A stretch of 64,000 nt of DNA from Sansalvadorimonas sp965221135. Its GTDB lineage: Bacteria; Pseudomonadota; Gammaproteobacteria; Pseudomonadales; Endozoicomonadaceae. How positions within the stretch are numbered: position 1 is the first letter of the stretch; each line of letters starts with the position of its first letter. The notes beneath the pieces were generated by a model. That model had not been told where the DNA came from, searched no databases, and worked only from the letters and a program-made list of their open reading frames with translations. The translations under genes were made by a program, and so were the position numbers. Positions 16,970 through 26,185 of the stretch are shown piece after piece. The stretch covers positions 248,001 to 312,000 of the forward strand of contig CBDCRZ010000100.1 in NCBI GenBank assembly GCA_965221135.1, given 5' to 3'.

Positions 16970-17641
16970 ATGAAAAAAGCGTTGTTTGTGACCGGCACAG
17001 ATACAGATGCCGGAAAAACAGTTGTTTCCTGTGGGCTGCTGGCTCGGGCTCGTCTTGATGGTTTAACGACGGCTGCCGTTAAGCCGATAGCGTCAGGATG
17101 TGAACAGACCGATGAGGGTCTGCGTAACAGTGACGCTTTGGCTTTGCAGGCTGTTATGACACTTGAACTTCCTTATGAACAGGTCAACCCGGTCGCGCTG
17201 GAACCTGCTATTGCTCCCCATATTGCGATGCAGGAAGCCGGACGACGGGTGACGGCTGACAGGTTGGCGGGGTTCTGCCGTGGTGTGATGATGCGCGGTG
17301 CCGATTTTACTCTTATCGAAGGTGCCGGTGGCTGGCGTGTTCCTCTCTCCTCCCGTGAAATGTACTCCAGTGTTCCCAAGCTGCTGAATACCCCTGTTGT
17401 GCTGGTTGTGGGTATGAAACTGGGGTGTATTAATCATGCAATACTGACAGTGGAATCCATCTTGCGAGACGGCATGAAGCTGGTGGGCTGGGTTGCCAAC
17501 CGGGCTGAGGCTGAGATGAGTTGTTATGATGAGAATCTGGCTACTCTGAAAGACCTGCTGCCCGCGCCCTGTCTGGGTGAGGTGCCTCACCTTGAAAACC
17601 CTTCCCCTGAGCAGGTTGCAGAGTATTTGACCCTGCCCTGA
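16970..17641 (+). CDS. bioD: Dethiobiotin synthetase
   Basis: ATP-dependent enzyme closing the ureido ring: DAPA plus CO2 gives dethiobiotin, the substrate of BioB. The 223-aa protein has the P-loop TGTDTDAGKT near the N-terminus, then KPIASGCE and EGAGGW, all BioD hallmarks. Gene order bioB-F-H-C-D is known in related bacteria; here bioD is separated from bioC by about 10.3 kb. A bioA homologue is not in the window. Confidence 0.97.
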   Translation: MKKALFVTGTDTDAGKTVVSCGLLARARLDGLTTAAVKPIASGCEQTDEGLRNSDALALQAVMTLELPYEQVNPVALEPAIAPHIAMQEAGRRVTADRLAGFCRGVMMRGADFTLIEGAGGWRVPLSSREMYSSVPKLLNTPVVLVVGMKLGCINHAILTVESILRDGMKLVGWVANRAEAEMSCYDENLATLKDLLPAPCLGEVPHLENPSPEQVAEYLTLP

Positions 17642-17746
17642 GACGTGACCTTGCCGCAGTTTCAGTCTGTAAGTTCATAGTGGCCCCAGGGATATGGCCA
17701 TTTATTCTTATGGCCGTCAATTTTGGTTCATTTTCCCTTTGGGCTC

Positions 17747-17775
17747 TTGACAGGATGCGTATCTCTACGTAGTTT
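17747..17775 (+). promoter_or_regulatory. Candidate promoter of acyl-CoA dehydrogenase 1
   Basis: TTGACA (17747-17752), 17-bp spacer and TAGTTT (17770-17775), about 115 bp before the start codon. The -35 is perfect; the -10 is weak. Confidence 0.35.
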
Positions 17776-17891
17776 TCAAACAACTGTTTTAATTTCCTGT
17801 TTGAGTGCATTACTACAGATAATATTCAGTAAGAAATCGGCCTCAGCCGACCATTCAAATCAGAATCATAAAAATTATTGAGGTTAAAGCC

Positions 17892-19688
17892 ATGCCAGAA
17901 TATAAAGCGCCCCTCCGTGATATTCGCTTCGTCCGTGACGAAATGCTGGGTTACCCAGAGCACTACGCCAACTTGCCAGGTGCTGATGATGCGACTCCGG
18001 ATATGGTTGACGCGATCATGGAAGAAGGTGCCAAGTTCTGTGAGCAGGTACTTTCTCCTCTGAACCGTATTGGTGACGAAGAAGGCTGCACCTGGTCTGA
18101 AGATGGCGTTAAAACTCCTACCGGTTTTAAAGAAGCTTACCAGCAGTTCATCGAAGGCGGCTGGGCCTCTCTGGCACACGACGTAAACGTCGGTGGCCAG
18201 GGTCTGCCAGAGTCTCTGAACCTGGTTATGAGCGAAATGATCGGTGCTGCTAACTGGTCCTGGGGTATGTACCCTGGCCTGAGCCACGGTGCCATGAACA
18301 CTCTGCACGCTCACGGTACTGACGAGCAGAAAGAAACTTACCTGACCAAGCTGGTATCTGGCGAATGGACAGGCACCATGTGTCTGACCGAACCTCACTG
18401 TGGTACAGACCTGGGTCTGCTGCGCACCAAGGCTGAACCAAATGCCGATGGCAGCTACAAGGTAAGCGGTACCAAGATATTTATCTCCGCCGGTGAGCAC
18501 GATATGGCTGAGAACATTGTCCATATCGTTCTGGCTCGTCTGCCTGGCGCACCTGCCGGCACCAAGGGTATCTCCCTGTTTATCGTTCCAAAGAACATGC
18601 CTGCCGCTGACGGTTCTGCCAGTGAGCGTAACACTGTGACTTGTGGTTCTATTGAGCACAAGATGGGCATCCACGGTAACTCCACCTGCGTTATGAACTT
18701 TGACGAAGCGACGGGTTACCTGATCGGCCCAGAGCACAAGGGTCTGTACTGCATGTTCACCTTTATGAACACGGCACGTCTGGGTACTGGTATGCAGGGT
18801 CTGGCTCACGCTGAAGTTGCTAACCAGGGTGCACTGGCGTATGCCCGTGACCGTCTGCAGATGCGTTCCCTGACTGGCCCTAAGAATCCTGAAGGTCCTG
18901 CTGACCCGATTATCGTTCACCCGGACGTGCGTCGTATGCTGCTGACCATCAAGGCCTTCTCTGAAGGTAACCGTGCTCTGTCGTACTATGCTGGTAAGCT
19001 GGTTGATCTGGTTGAGCACGCTAAGGATGAAGAAGAGCGCAAGCAGGCTGATGCTCTGCTCGGGTTCCTGACGCCAATCATTAAAGCCTTCATGACCGAG
19101 ACTGGTTATGAAGCTGCCAACCACGGTGTACAGTGCTACGGTGGACACGGCTTTATCAGTGAGTGGGGCATGGAGCAGAACGTACGTGACTGCCGTATTG
19201 CTCTGCTGTACGAAGGAACAACTGGTATTCAGGCACTCGACCTGCTGGGCCGTAAGGTTCTGCAGACTCAGGGCGAGTCTCTGAAAGGCTTCACCAAGAT
19301 CGTTCACAAGTTCTGCAAAGAGAACGCAGATAACCAAGATCTGGCACCATACACCTCCAGGCTGAACGAGCTGAACAAAGAGTGGGGCGAGATCACCATG
19401 AAGGTCGGCATGAAGGCTATGCAGGACCGTGAAGAAGTGGGTGCTGCTTCCGTAGATTACCTGATGTACTCCGGCTACGTGGTTCTGGGTTACCTCTGGG
19501 CTGATATGGCTCGTGTTGCCAAAGAGAAGCTGGCTGCCGGTACTACTGAAGAAGGTTTCTACACCGCGAAGGTTCAGACTGCAGACTTCTACTTCCAGAA
19601 AATTCTGCCTCGTACCCTGATGCACAAAGCCTGCATCGAAGCTGGTGCTGAGACTGTTATGGCAATGGAAGAAGCTAACTTCGGTTAA
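17892..19688 (+). CDS. Acyl-CoA dehydrogenase (600-aa type), copy 1
   Basis: FAD-dependent dehydrogenase of fatty acid beta-oxidation (acyl-CoA to enoyl-CoA). The 598-aa protein has the long form's N-terminal extension (MPEYKAPLRDIRF), CLTEPHCGTDLG for the FAD/substrate region, and near the C-terminal catalytic region YGGHGFISEWGMEQNVRDCR and LYEGTTGIQALDL. GAGG lies 9 nt before the ATG. A paralogue with the same architecture is at 27791. Codon bias is strong, which produces a long antisense open frame. Chain-length preference cannot be told. Confidence 0.96.
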   Translation: MPEYKAPLRDIRFVRDEMLGYPEHYANLPGADDATPDMVDAIMEEGAKFCEQVLSPLNRIGDEEGCTWSEDGVKTPTGFKEAYQQFIEGGWASLAHDVNVGGQGLPESLNLVMSEMIGAANWSWGMYPGLSHGAMNTLHAHGTDEQKETYLTKLVSGEWTGTMCLTEPHCGTDLGLLRTKAEPNADGSYKVSGTKIFISAGEHDMAENIVHIVLARLPGAPAGTKGISLFIVPKNMPAADGSASERNTVTCGSIEHKMGIHGNSTCVMNFDEATGYLIGPEHKGLYCMFTFMNTARLGTGMQGLAHAEVANQGALAYARDRLQMRSLTGPKNPEGPADPIIVHPDVRRMLLTIKAFSEGNRALSYYAGKLVDLVEHAKDEEERKQADALLGFLTPIIKAFMTETGYEAANHGVQCYGGHGFISEWGMEQNVRDCRIALLYEGTTGIQALDLLGRKVLQTQGESLKGFTKIVHKFCKENADNQDLAPYTSRLNELNKEWGEITMKVGMKAMQDREEVGAASVDYLMYSGYVVLGYLWADMARVAKEKLAAGTTEEGFYTAKVQTADFYFQKILPRTLMHKACIEAGAETVMAMEEANFG

Positions 19689-19721
19689 TTATTCCCTGCT
19701 TTAGACATTCAACCTTCATCC

Positions 19722-19748
19722 AAACGGGCTCCTCGGAGCCCGTTTTTT
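19722..19748 (+). terminator. Rho-independent terminator
   Basis: Perfect 11-bp stem AAACGGGCTCC / GGAGCCCGTTT with a 2-nt loop, followed by a T-run, 33 bp after the acyl-CoA dehydrogenase stop. Confidence 0.9.
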
Positions 19749-19754
19749 ATTGTG

Positions 19755-21962
19755 TTATTTTCTGCGGCTTTTTTTCAAAATGACTGGCTGTGATGGTGGG
19801 TTCAATGAATGTTGAGGATCACTGATGCTTCGGTTGACATGCTTGTGGTTAGAAACAGGGAAGCCTAAAGCCTGAGCAACCATTGAGTAACCATTGGTTT
19901 CATCGACATGTTTGTCGATCAGGAAGCCTGAAAACTCGAACAGCTGGTTATGTTGTTTGTCGAATTTTGCATGGTTTAACCTGTGTACGCTGCAGCCCGG
20001 AAATGATGCAGCAGTCACGCCTTCTTTCGTACCCAGGCGCTGATTAAAGTGCACAAGATTACTATCGTCTTTGTTGGAACGTAATCCGTAAACTGTAATG
20101 CCAGCAGCAATGCACTGTTTTACACGCATATGCATGGCTTTTTTGGCAGTATCACTTTCTGTTCGCTTATCAGAGGTGTGTTGTTCGCTGAACCATTCTA
20201 CGGAATCCACATCAGGCTGAGATGAGTTGTGCAAAAGGTGAGTGCGTACTTTGAAAGCACCCTTCATTGCACTATCTAACACCTCTTTTTCAACACGCAT
20301 GATATAGCCGGCTGCGGTCTGCAGAGTTGATTTCGCGTCATTCTTGATTTGCAGGTCCATCCTCTTACAGGCCATTTGTTTTTCGTAATCTGTACGCCGT
20401 GTCGAATTGGCCAGATCAGACAAAGCTATGGAAAAATGCCCATTCATAAGCAGTCTGTGTAGTGTCTCCCTGCAATTGCATAGCATTGTCTCTGGATAGC
20501 GGTGGATCATTACATCGATATGTCGGTTGTCGTGTGATGTGGCTCTCATGAACTGGGGAGGAAGTGCCGTGTAGTTACTTTCGGCAAACAAGCGTTTATT
20601 GAGGCCGTACTTGTTCAGGGTCGTAATGGATTTGGCATTGAGTAGTCCTTCTCTTTCGAGCTTGGCCATCATGAGTACGCTCATGTGTCTGCCCTGCTCA
20701 AAGTTGGTATCCCAATGGCTGTTAATGATGCCCGTATGGGTAGTGATCTTTGCAAGTATGCTGGAAGGGATATAACCGAGCAGTATGGGTGAGTAAGCCA
20801 ACGATCTCATGTCTGTAGCGCCTAAACCGTCACGTGGTTGAGCCTCACTGACTATTTTCTCAATTGCCATAAGCATGACTTTTCCGCGGGTTTTATAGAT
20901 GCGTTGGGCAGAAATAAGATCCGGGCCTGAGCAAAGCTCTGCTGATGCGAACAGACCTATTTGTTCAAGTGCCGTACTCTGATGCCAGGTTATGGAGTTA
21001 GGCAGTAAATAATGACTACTTAGCTTTTTTTTCTCGGCCTTTACTCTTGGTAATGCTGGCGGAAAAACTCTTCCATAACTAAACGCGGAGAGGGAGTTCG
21101 TAAGAGGCCCCCTGATGAGGTCAGGATCAGGCCAATCCTGTTGTAACTGCATGCCCAGCCGCATCAGGAATTCAGGCCAGCGGTGAGGGCTGGTAACAGA
21201 TTTCACGAGCTCATCCATATAGTGACAGTCATCGGGCGATTCCGGTGAGCGGTGACATATACCTCTGCCCCATTGGGCGATGTAATTTTGTTGTTGTTGG
21301 TGCAGTGCTGCTCGAAGGGGTTCGGGCAGGTAGATGTCTGGCATTAAAAGGTGATGAAAAGGAATTGTGTTCAGTGCCAGCGCTGGAGGTACACCCCTGA
21401 CATAAGACGGAATGATGGTGCCTACTCTTAAACCTTGAATCTTTATGTTCGTTTCGCTTTCAGGGTTGGAAAAAATGTCATCGAAAGTCTTCTTTCCTCC
21501 ATCGAAATGCCCGCCATCATTAGGGGAGTCCGGTGTGGGGATAGGTGCGCGCCTCCTCATTGATGCTGCACCAGTTGGTACTGCGATAGGCTGGCTTCTT
21601 TGTACACTTTTGGAGGAGGAATCGAGTACAGAGCTCGAATGGTGTGTTCTTATGTCACGCCTGTTCAGACTGGAGGAAGACGGGGAGGGTAATTCGGCAA
21701 AAGCATCGACAGAGCTGTTGGTGGAATCATTGAAAGAACCGCCTGCGCTGGACGTATAAGAAAACCTGCTGGTGTGAGGATAAGGGGTTGTTATGTGTTG
21801 CACTGACCCGGAACCGGACTCTGAACCGGAAGGCCAGGATGTCCTGCTGTCACCTCCATAAAGAGGGTTATCCGCACTGCTAAGGGTTTGGGGGGGAGGC
21901 GAAGAACCCGGGAGTGAGCGGCCATAACTGTCTGGCGACATTGATAATGCTGGAGATGCCAT
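19755..21962 (-). CDS. Large unknown protein with Ser/Pro-rich N-terminus
   Basis: A 735-aa protein with no signal peptide and no recognised domain. Residues 1-170 are low complexity, Ser/Pro/Gly-rich and probably disordered (GSESGSGSV, PSPSSSSLNRRD). From about 190 the protein looks folded and mainly helical, with a HHLLMPDIYLPEPLR start, a CNCRETLHRLLMNGH segment, a conserved-looking MHMRVKQCIAAGITVYGL and a basic end KKSRRK. The layout (disordered head, soluble body) is common in secreted effectors, but nothing in the sequence proves secretion. It is isolated between a terminator and the divergent AIM24 gene. Confidence 0.75.
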   Translation of the reverse strand: MASPALSMSPDSYGRSLPGSSPPPQTLSSADNPLYGGDSRTSWPSGSESGSGSVQHITTPYPHTSRFSYTSSAGGSFNDSTNSSVDAFAELPSPSSSSLNRRDIRTHHSSSVLDSSSKSVQRSQPIAVPTGAASMRRRAPIPTPDSPNDGGHFDGGKKTFDDIFSNPESETNIKIQGLRVGTIIPSYVRGVPPALALNTIPFHHLLMPDIYLPEPLRAALHQQQQNYIAQWGRGICHRSPESPDDCHYMDELVKSVTSPHRWPEFLMRLGMQLQQDWPDPDLIRGPLTNSLSAFSYGRVFPPALPRVKAEKKKLSSHYLLPNSITWHQSTALEQIGLFASAELCSGPDLISAQRIYKTRGKVMLMAIEKIVSEAQPRDGLGATDMRSLAYSPILLGYIPSSILAKITTHTGIINSHWDTNFEQGRHMSVLMMAKLEREGLLNAKSITTLNKYGLNKRLFAESNYTALPPQFMRATSHDNRHIDVMIHRYPETMLCNCRETLHRLLMNGHFSIALSDLANSTRRTDYEKQMACKRMDLQIKNDAKSTLQTAAGYIMRVEKEVLDSAMKGAFKVRTHLLHNSSQPDVDSVEWFSEQHTSDKRTESDTAKKAMHMRVKQCIAAGITVYGLRSNKDDSNLVHFNQRLGTKEGVTAASFPGCSVHRLNHAKFDKQHNQLFEFSGFLIDKHVDETNGYSMVAQALGFPVSNHKHVNRSISDPQHSLNPPSQPVILKKSRRK

Positions 21963-22155
21963 GCAAGTAGTCCTTCCCTTAACGGGAGTCGATCGGTGTT
22001 ATTGCCTTTAGGTTTTTCTGAATTGGTTTTGTTCCATATTGACCACCCTTATCAGTAACAAGCCGGACAGCAGGGCGCGCGTACAGGTCAGCAGGTGCCC
22101 GTTACTGTATTTGTGTTAGGGTTTGCCTACCAATTCGCCGAAGAGTGACAAGCTA

Positions 22156-22905
22156 ATGAACAGCCATGAAGTGGACTATCGAATCGTTGGTCATGATATG
22201 CAGATGGTCGAGGTTGAACTCGACCCTGAAGAGGTGGTGATCGCCGAAGCCGGTGCCATGACCTGGATGGATCAGGATATTCATTATGAAGCAAAAATGG
22301 GTGATGGCTCTGATGCTGACCAGGGGCTGTTCGGTAAACTCTGGAGCGCTGGTAAGCGTGCTGTGACAGGTGAATCCCTGTTTATGACGCATTTCAGTAA
22401 TCAGGGTTCAGGCAAGCAGAAGGTGGCGTTCTCGGCTCCTTACCCGGGAGCCATTGTTCCTGTTGATCTGGCGGAGTGTGGTGGTCGTATTACCTGCCAG
22501 AAAGATGCGTTCCTCTGCGCGGCTTTGGGTACAAAGCTGGATATTGCTTTTAGCAAGCGTATTGGTGCCGGTTTCTTTGGTGGTGAGGGTTTTATTCTGC
22601 AAAGCCTGGAGGGCGATGGCAAAGCGTTTGTTCATGCTGGCGGAACTGTTCAGCGTCGTGAGCTGAATGGCGAAACCATACGTCTGGATACCGGTTGCCT
22701 GGTGGCGTTCTCGGATGGCATTGAATACGACATTGAAATGGCACGTGGCTTGAAGAGCATGGTCTTCGGCGGAGAAGGCCTGGTGCTGGCGACCCTGAAA
22801 GGTCATGGCTCAGTGTGGATTCAGAGCCTGCCTTTTGCCCGTTTGGCGGATCGTATTGCCGGTGTTATCAGCAAGAATCAGAGAACAGGTGAAGGCGACG
22901 CCTGA
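22156..22905 (+). CDS. AIM24/TIGR00266-family protein
   Basis: About 249 aa from ATG 22156; an upstream in-frame TTG at 22123 lacks support. The family is a beta-barrel-like fold found in bacteria and mitochondria; its biochemical role is unclear. Typical features are the opening VEVELDPEEVVIAEAGAMTWMD, the glycine-rich GGEGFILQ and VFGGEGLVLATLKG segments and a final GHGSVWIQSLP. Confidence 0.9.
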   Translation: MNSHEVDYRIVGHDMQMVEVELDPEEVVIAEAGAMTWMDQDIHYEAKMGDGSDADQGLFGKLWSAGKRAVTGESLFMTHFSNQGSGKQKVAFSAPYPGAIVPVDLAECGGRITCQKDAFLCAALGTKLDIAFSKRIGAGFFGGEGFILQSLEGDGKAFVHAGGTVQRRELNGETIRLDTGCLVAFSDGIEYDIEMARGLKSMVFGGEGLVLATLKGHGSVWIQSLPFARLADRIAGVISKNQRTGEGDA

Positions 22906-22925
22906 TAGCGGGAAGTAGCACTGCC

Positions 22926-23777
22926 TTAATGGCAGTGCTGATTACTCAGTGATTTCCGTATGGCCATTGCAATGAGGGAGTCGTAGAGCGGCTGATCTGG
23001 CTCCTGTGTTGAAAGCTGACGGTCTATCTCATTAGTGACTGTGCGATAGCAGAGGTTGTCTGCAATCTGATTCAGGGCTTCGAGAAGTGGCTGTGTCATT
23101 GATGACAGTGTCTCTCTGGAGGTTTTGAGCAGCTGCTCTGCTTTCTGGCGGGGCAGTGGTTCACTGGCTTTGGCTGCTTTCCTTTGTCCTATCTTCTGGT
23201 CTTGCTTCTGGACAAGCTTGGCGGCTTCTATCTGCCCTTTCATAAAATGTACCGCCAGTGATTCAGGCAGGCCTATTTGCTTGGCTGCGAGAACAGTGGC
23301 CTTCAGGACTGCGCTTTCTCGGGTCGGGTCAAAGACCGGCATGCCGAGACTGCTTTTGGCCTGGGCAATGGCGGGCATCACCGCCAGACGCTGGTTAATT
23401 ATACCCAGAAGCTCTGATACCTGTTTTCTGACGGCTGTGTCAGAGAGCTCCAGCTTCTCTTTTTCGGTCGAGAGTGCCGCCAGAGAATAGCCCTGGGTAA
23501 AAGTGGGCAGCTCTGCCAGGGCTGTATCCGCACAGCCTGAGCTGGCCAGCAGATGAATGCCTGAGGCCGAGAAACTGTTTATGTGGCTATTCATTGAATT
23601 CTGGATGTGACTGCTCATAACTACTTCACCTGCATTGGGCCGATGCAGATGGTTTCGGCTTTTGTCGCTATAACTGAAGCATTCCCTGTTTCCCCCGGCC
23701 ATAGACTCCTGAACAGACAGAGCGATTAATAAGACTGTAAACAGCAGTCCGGTCATTTTGTTTATAAAGTCCCACAT
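22926..23777 (-). CDS. Exported chorismate mutase-like protein (AroQ gamma type)
   Basis: Chorismate mutase converts chorismate to prephenate; the gamma class is exported. I place the start at ATG 23777, giving 283 aa, because AGGGG lies about 8 nt upstream and the product opens with a signal peptide (NKMTGLLFTVLLIALSVQ). The open frame reaches 24089 but that part looks non-coding. The mutase signature lies in the middle: LGIINQRLAVMP, then KSSLGMPVFDPTRESAVL (Arg-Glu of the active site) and IEAAKLVQKQDQK. The tail is basic and helical. Exported mutases occur in several pathogens. A role outside the cell is inference. Confidence 0.8.
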   Translation of the reverse strand: MWDFINKMTGLLFTVLLIALSVQESMAGGNRECFSYSDKSRNHLHRPNAGEVVMSSHIQNSMNSHINSFSASGIHLLASSGCADTALAELPTFTQGYSLAALSTEKEKLELSDTAVRKQVSELLGIINQRLAVMPAIAQAKSSLGMPVFDPTRESAVLKATVLAAKQIGLPESLAVHFMKGQIEAAKLVQKQDQKIGQRKAAKASEPLPRQKAEQLLKTSRETLSSMTQPLLEALNQIADNLCYRTVTNEIDRQLSTQEPDQPLYDSLIAMAIRKSLSNQHCH

Positions 23778-23888
23778 ACTCGCCCCTGTCCTCGCCCCAG
23801 TCTTGCTTGGTGCACTTTTGCGCTGCCGTAGAAGTATGGCAGACTCCGCGCTACACAAAGGTTCATCATTAGAAGGCCGGAGATAAGA

Positions 23889-24191
23889 ATGACAGAGATG
23901 GATGAAGTCCTGAGTACCGCAGAGAAGCTTAATCTGGAAACTGCCCGTATCCCCTGGAGTGAGCTTCAACGGCTCTATGCTCAGGGTGTAGTGGTGCTGG
24001 TCAGCAATGATCTTGATCTTGTGACAACCGCGGCCGCTTTTGTGGATGATGAAGCAGAAAAGGTAAAAGGCTGGATGGAGCAGGGGCAACTGCGAAAGGC
24101 GACGGACGAAGATGCCCGTCGCTGGAATGAAGCCGATGCCTCGGTCTGGGCTGTGGCAGCGGCTCCCTGGGTGCTGGTGCAGGACAAATAG
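23889..24191 (+). CDS. DUF2288-family protein
   Basis: A 100-aa soluble protein matching DUF2288 in layout: ETARIPWSELQRLYAQGVVVLV near the start, a DLDLVTTAAAFVDD segment, and a C-terminal WNEADASVWAVAAAPWVLVQ. Function unknown. It is divergent from the chorismate mutase gene (111 bp apart) and convergent with the pagL-like gene. Confidence 0.88.
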   Translation: MTEMDEVLSTAEKLNLETARIPWSELQRLYAQGVVVLVSNDLDLVTTAAAFVDDEAEKVKGWMEQGQLRKATDEDARRWNEADASVWAVAAAPWVLVQDK

Positions 24192-24212
24192 AGACTCTTT
24201 AGATTCAGAGTG

Positions 24213-24821
24213 TTAAAACGACCAGCCAAAGGCGATTTCATGAAGATTGAAACCGTCGTTGTCTTTGTTCAGATTGGCATTGGAATAGTGAAAGGCTCGC
24301 AGTATCACCTGATACTGCTGGCGGTCACCAAACTGGAAACCAATGCCGATCCTGTCTTCAAACTGCAGGCGAATCCCCAGGTCAACAGGGTCATCGTTTT
24401 TGGCTCTCAGGGTGCTGCCTGACAGGTAGGAAAGACCTATGCCAGCCTCCGCAAAAGGGGTCACACTGCTGAACCATGGTGACTTGCGAGTCACTCGAAA
24501 TACCGGTGAAAAGGCAATGGCGCTGATATGGCTGCTGCCTTTAACGCTGGTGTCTTTACCCGGCTTCAGGTGGTTTTTCCAGTGATTGATGGAAAGGTCA
24601 TAATAACCACCGATGTACCAGTCCCCTTCGTTAAACCAACGTGAGTTCCAGTTTTTGAATAGAGAGACCCGGTAGCTTGTCAGGTCAGCATTGCTGCCGA
24701 AATCTTCACCTCCCGAAACAATAACCCCATCAACCCATTGGTTGGCATGAACCGTTTTGGGCAGCATGACCATGGAAGTCAGTAAGAGATAAGCAAGCAG
24801 GCTGGTCGTCCGGTTTAACAT
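24213..24821 (-). CDS. Lipid A 3-O-deacylase-like outer-membrane protein (PagL family)
   Basis: A 202-aa protein with a signal peptide (about 1-26). The mature part is an eight-strand-barrel type, ending in aromatic Phe as outer-membrane proteins do (EIAFGWSF). The active-site pattern FHYSNAN gives His178 and Ser180, with Glu195 as the likely third member, as in PagL, which removes the 3-O-acyl chain from lipid A. It could alter how hosts sense LPS; this is known for PagL and inferred here. Confidence 0.82.
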   Translation of the reverse strand: MLNRTTSLLAYLLLTSMVMLPKTVHANQWVDGVIVSGGEDFGSNADLTSYRVSLFKNWNSRWFNEGDWYIGGYYDLSINHWKNHLKPGKDTSVKGSSHISAIAFSPVFRVTRKSPWFSSVTPFAEAGIGLSYLSGSTLRAKNDDPVDLGIRLQFEDRIGIGFQFGDRQQYQVILRAFHYSNANLNKDNDGFNLHEIAFGWSF

Positions 24822-24908
24822 AGCCGTATTTCCATTTCAGAAGTTCTGGGTATCTGAAAATTTATCGGCGGCTATGGTGGATGACTTCAGTGTTGAGGCT
24901 GAGAAAAA

Positions 24909-25169
24909 TCAGGGAGTCTCGTCAAGAATGACGAAACTCAGCAGTGTGACCGGAAGTGCGATAGCGAGAGCTATCTGGAGTGTTGGGAATGCCAGAATCA
25001 GCGCACCAGCTGCAATCCAGAGGATCTTAACCAGGCTCCGTTTACGGGAATGTTTGCGGGTAAACAGGCGCCGGTAAGGATGTTTACTATCAGGGCGACG
25101 ATCAGCCATCCATGGGGGCAGAATGTGTTGCTCCAGCCACGTTCTGACCATAAGCCAGACAATAGACAT
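24909..25169 (-). CDS. Small membrane protein, unknown
   Basis: An 86-aa ORF. The N-terminal half is basic and aromatic (RTWLEQHILPPWMADRRPD). Two closely spaced membrane helices follow (about 47-62 and 65-82). No family recognised. It lies 87 bp upstream of the pagL-like gene on the same strand. Confidence 0.55.
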   Translation of the reverse strand: MSIVWLMVRTWLEQHILPPWMADRRPDSKHPYRRLFTRKHSRKRSLVKILWIAAGALILAFPTLQIALAIALPVTLLSFVILDETP

Positions 25170-25391
25170 GCTTCACTCCTTTGCGCGGTTTTCAGGCTGC
25201 GAATCCTTCGCGGCCTATTTATAACCAGGCTTCATAAACAGAACCCAAAGGTTAGACTGAAGCAGTCAGCGTTTCCCGTCAATTGACGTCAGTTCTCGAC
25301 GTTCCTGAAAATTAACGTTTTCAATGCTGTAATTTCAAGATTTTAAGAACTTTTTATATGATTTAAACGATCGTTTAACTTTTTGCTGACG

Positions 25392-25949
25392 ATGGGAATG
25401 ATGCCTGCATCTTGTAAACACATCCTGGATGAGCTGGTGTCAGCACTGAAAACAGTTGAGACAATGATAGCCACGCTCTCCCGGGACGATCTGTTTCAGC
25501 CTTTTCACGAACAAATTGTGCGTGCCAGAAACCTGGTACATGAAAATATGGCGCTGATGTATAACGGGGATGTTGTCGATAACGAAACAGTCGCCGAACT
25601 CAATACCATCATCAACAGAGCCAGGCAAAATCCTGTCGTCAGCCGGGTTGTCTATGAACCCCACGAACTGGACTACAAACCTTTTGATCACCTTCAGGAG
25701 GATTTGGTTATGTACGCACAACTCCTGGCGGACGATCATGGGACTCTCAACTATGCCGCTCCCGGCTACTGGATCATCAAGCTGAAAGGCCAGTACTACC
25801 TGAAGCTGAAAGAGCATGGTGATGACTCTTCATTTGCGGTTCAACTGCACTCTTCGGTCAATATCCATGACTACACCGGGCGACTGGCCAGGTTGCACGA
25901 TTGTTCATATATTGATCTCTCAACCTTCCAGCTGCAGGAAACCGATTAA
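25392..25949 (+). CDS. Unknown protein, truncated paralogue of the next locus
   Basis: About 185 aa. From about residue 25 it matches the C-terminal 180 residues of the ORF at 26396 almost throughout (for example SRDDLFQPFHEQIVRARN and GYWIIKLKGQYYLKLKEHG), and both end STFQLQETD. The N-terminal part of the paralogue is missing, so this copy is probably a 5'-truncated duplicate that uses one of the ATGs at 25392-25401. Function unknown. Confidence 0.55.
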   Translation: MGMMPASCKHILDELVSALKTVETMIATLSRDDLFQPFHEQIVRARNLVHENMALMYNGDVVDNETVAELNTIINRARQNPVVSRVVYEPHELDYKPFDHLQEDLVMYAQLLADDHGTLNYAAPGYWIIKLKGQYYLKLKEHGDDSSFAVQLHSSVNIHDYTGRLARLHDCSYIDLSTFQLQETD

Positions 25950-26185
25950 ACCCGCGAACCGGTGCTTAATTGCTGTTAAGCACCCAGTGTGAAGGGTTGT
26001 ATGTCATGATGATGTAAGGAAATTCAGCCCTTCATTAGTGTTTTTGTAACCTCCCCTGCAAGCGCCTTGTATTCCCCTAAAGCCTGTCTACCTTCCCGTA
26101 TGCCGCCTTTTCTCCAGAAGAGGAAGAAATAAAGCCCGGGAGAAAAGCTCGTAAGAAAAAGGCGCGCCAAGAATATTAATCAGAA

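Noticed and set aside
17826..19625. 599-codon open frame antisense to acyl-CoA dehydrogenase 1
   Set aside because: It mirrors a strongly codon-biased gene, has no ribosome site or recognisable domain and is rich in His/Gln/Val as antisense shadows are.
23778..24089. N-terminal extension of the chorismate mutase ORF
   Set aside because: The extension overlaps the divergent DUF2288 gene, and ATG 23777 has a good ribosome site and opens the signal peptide.
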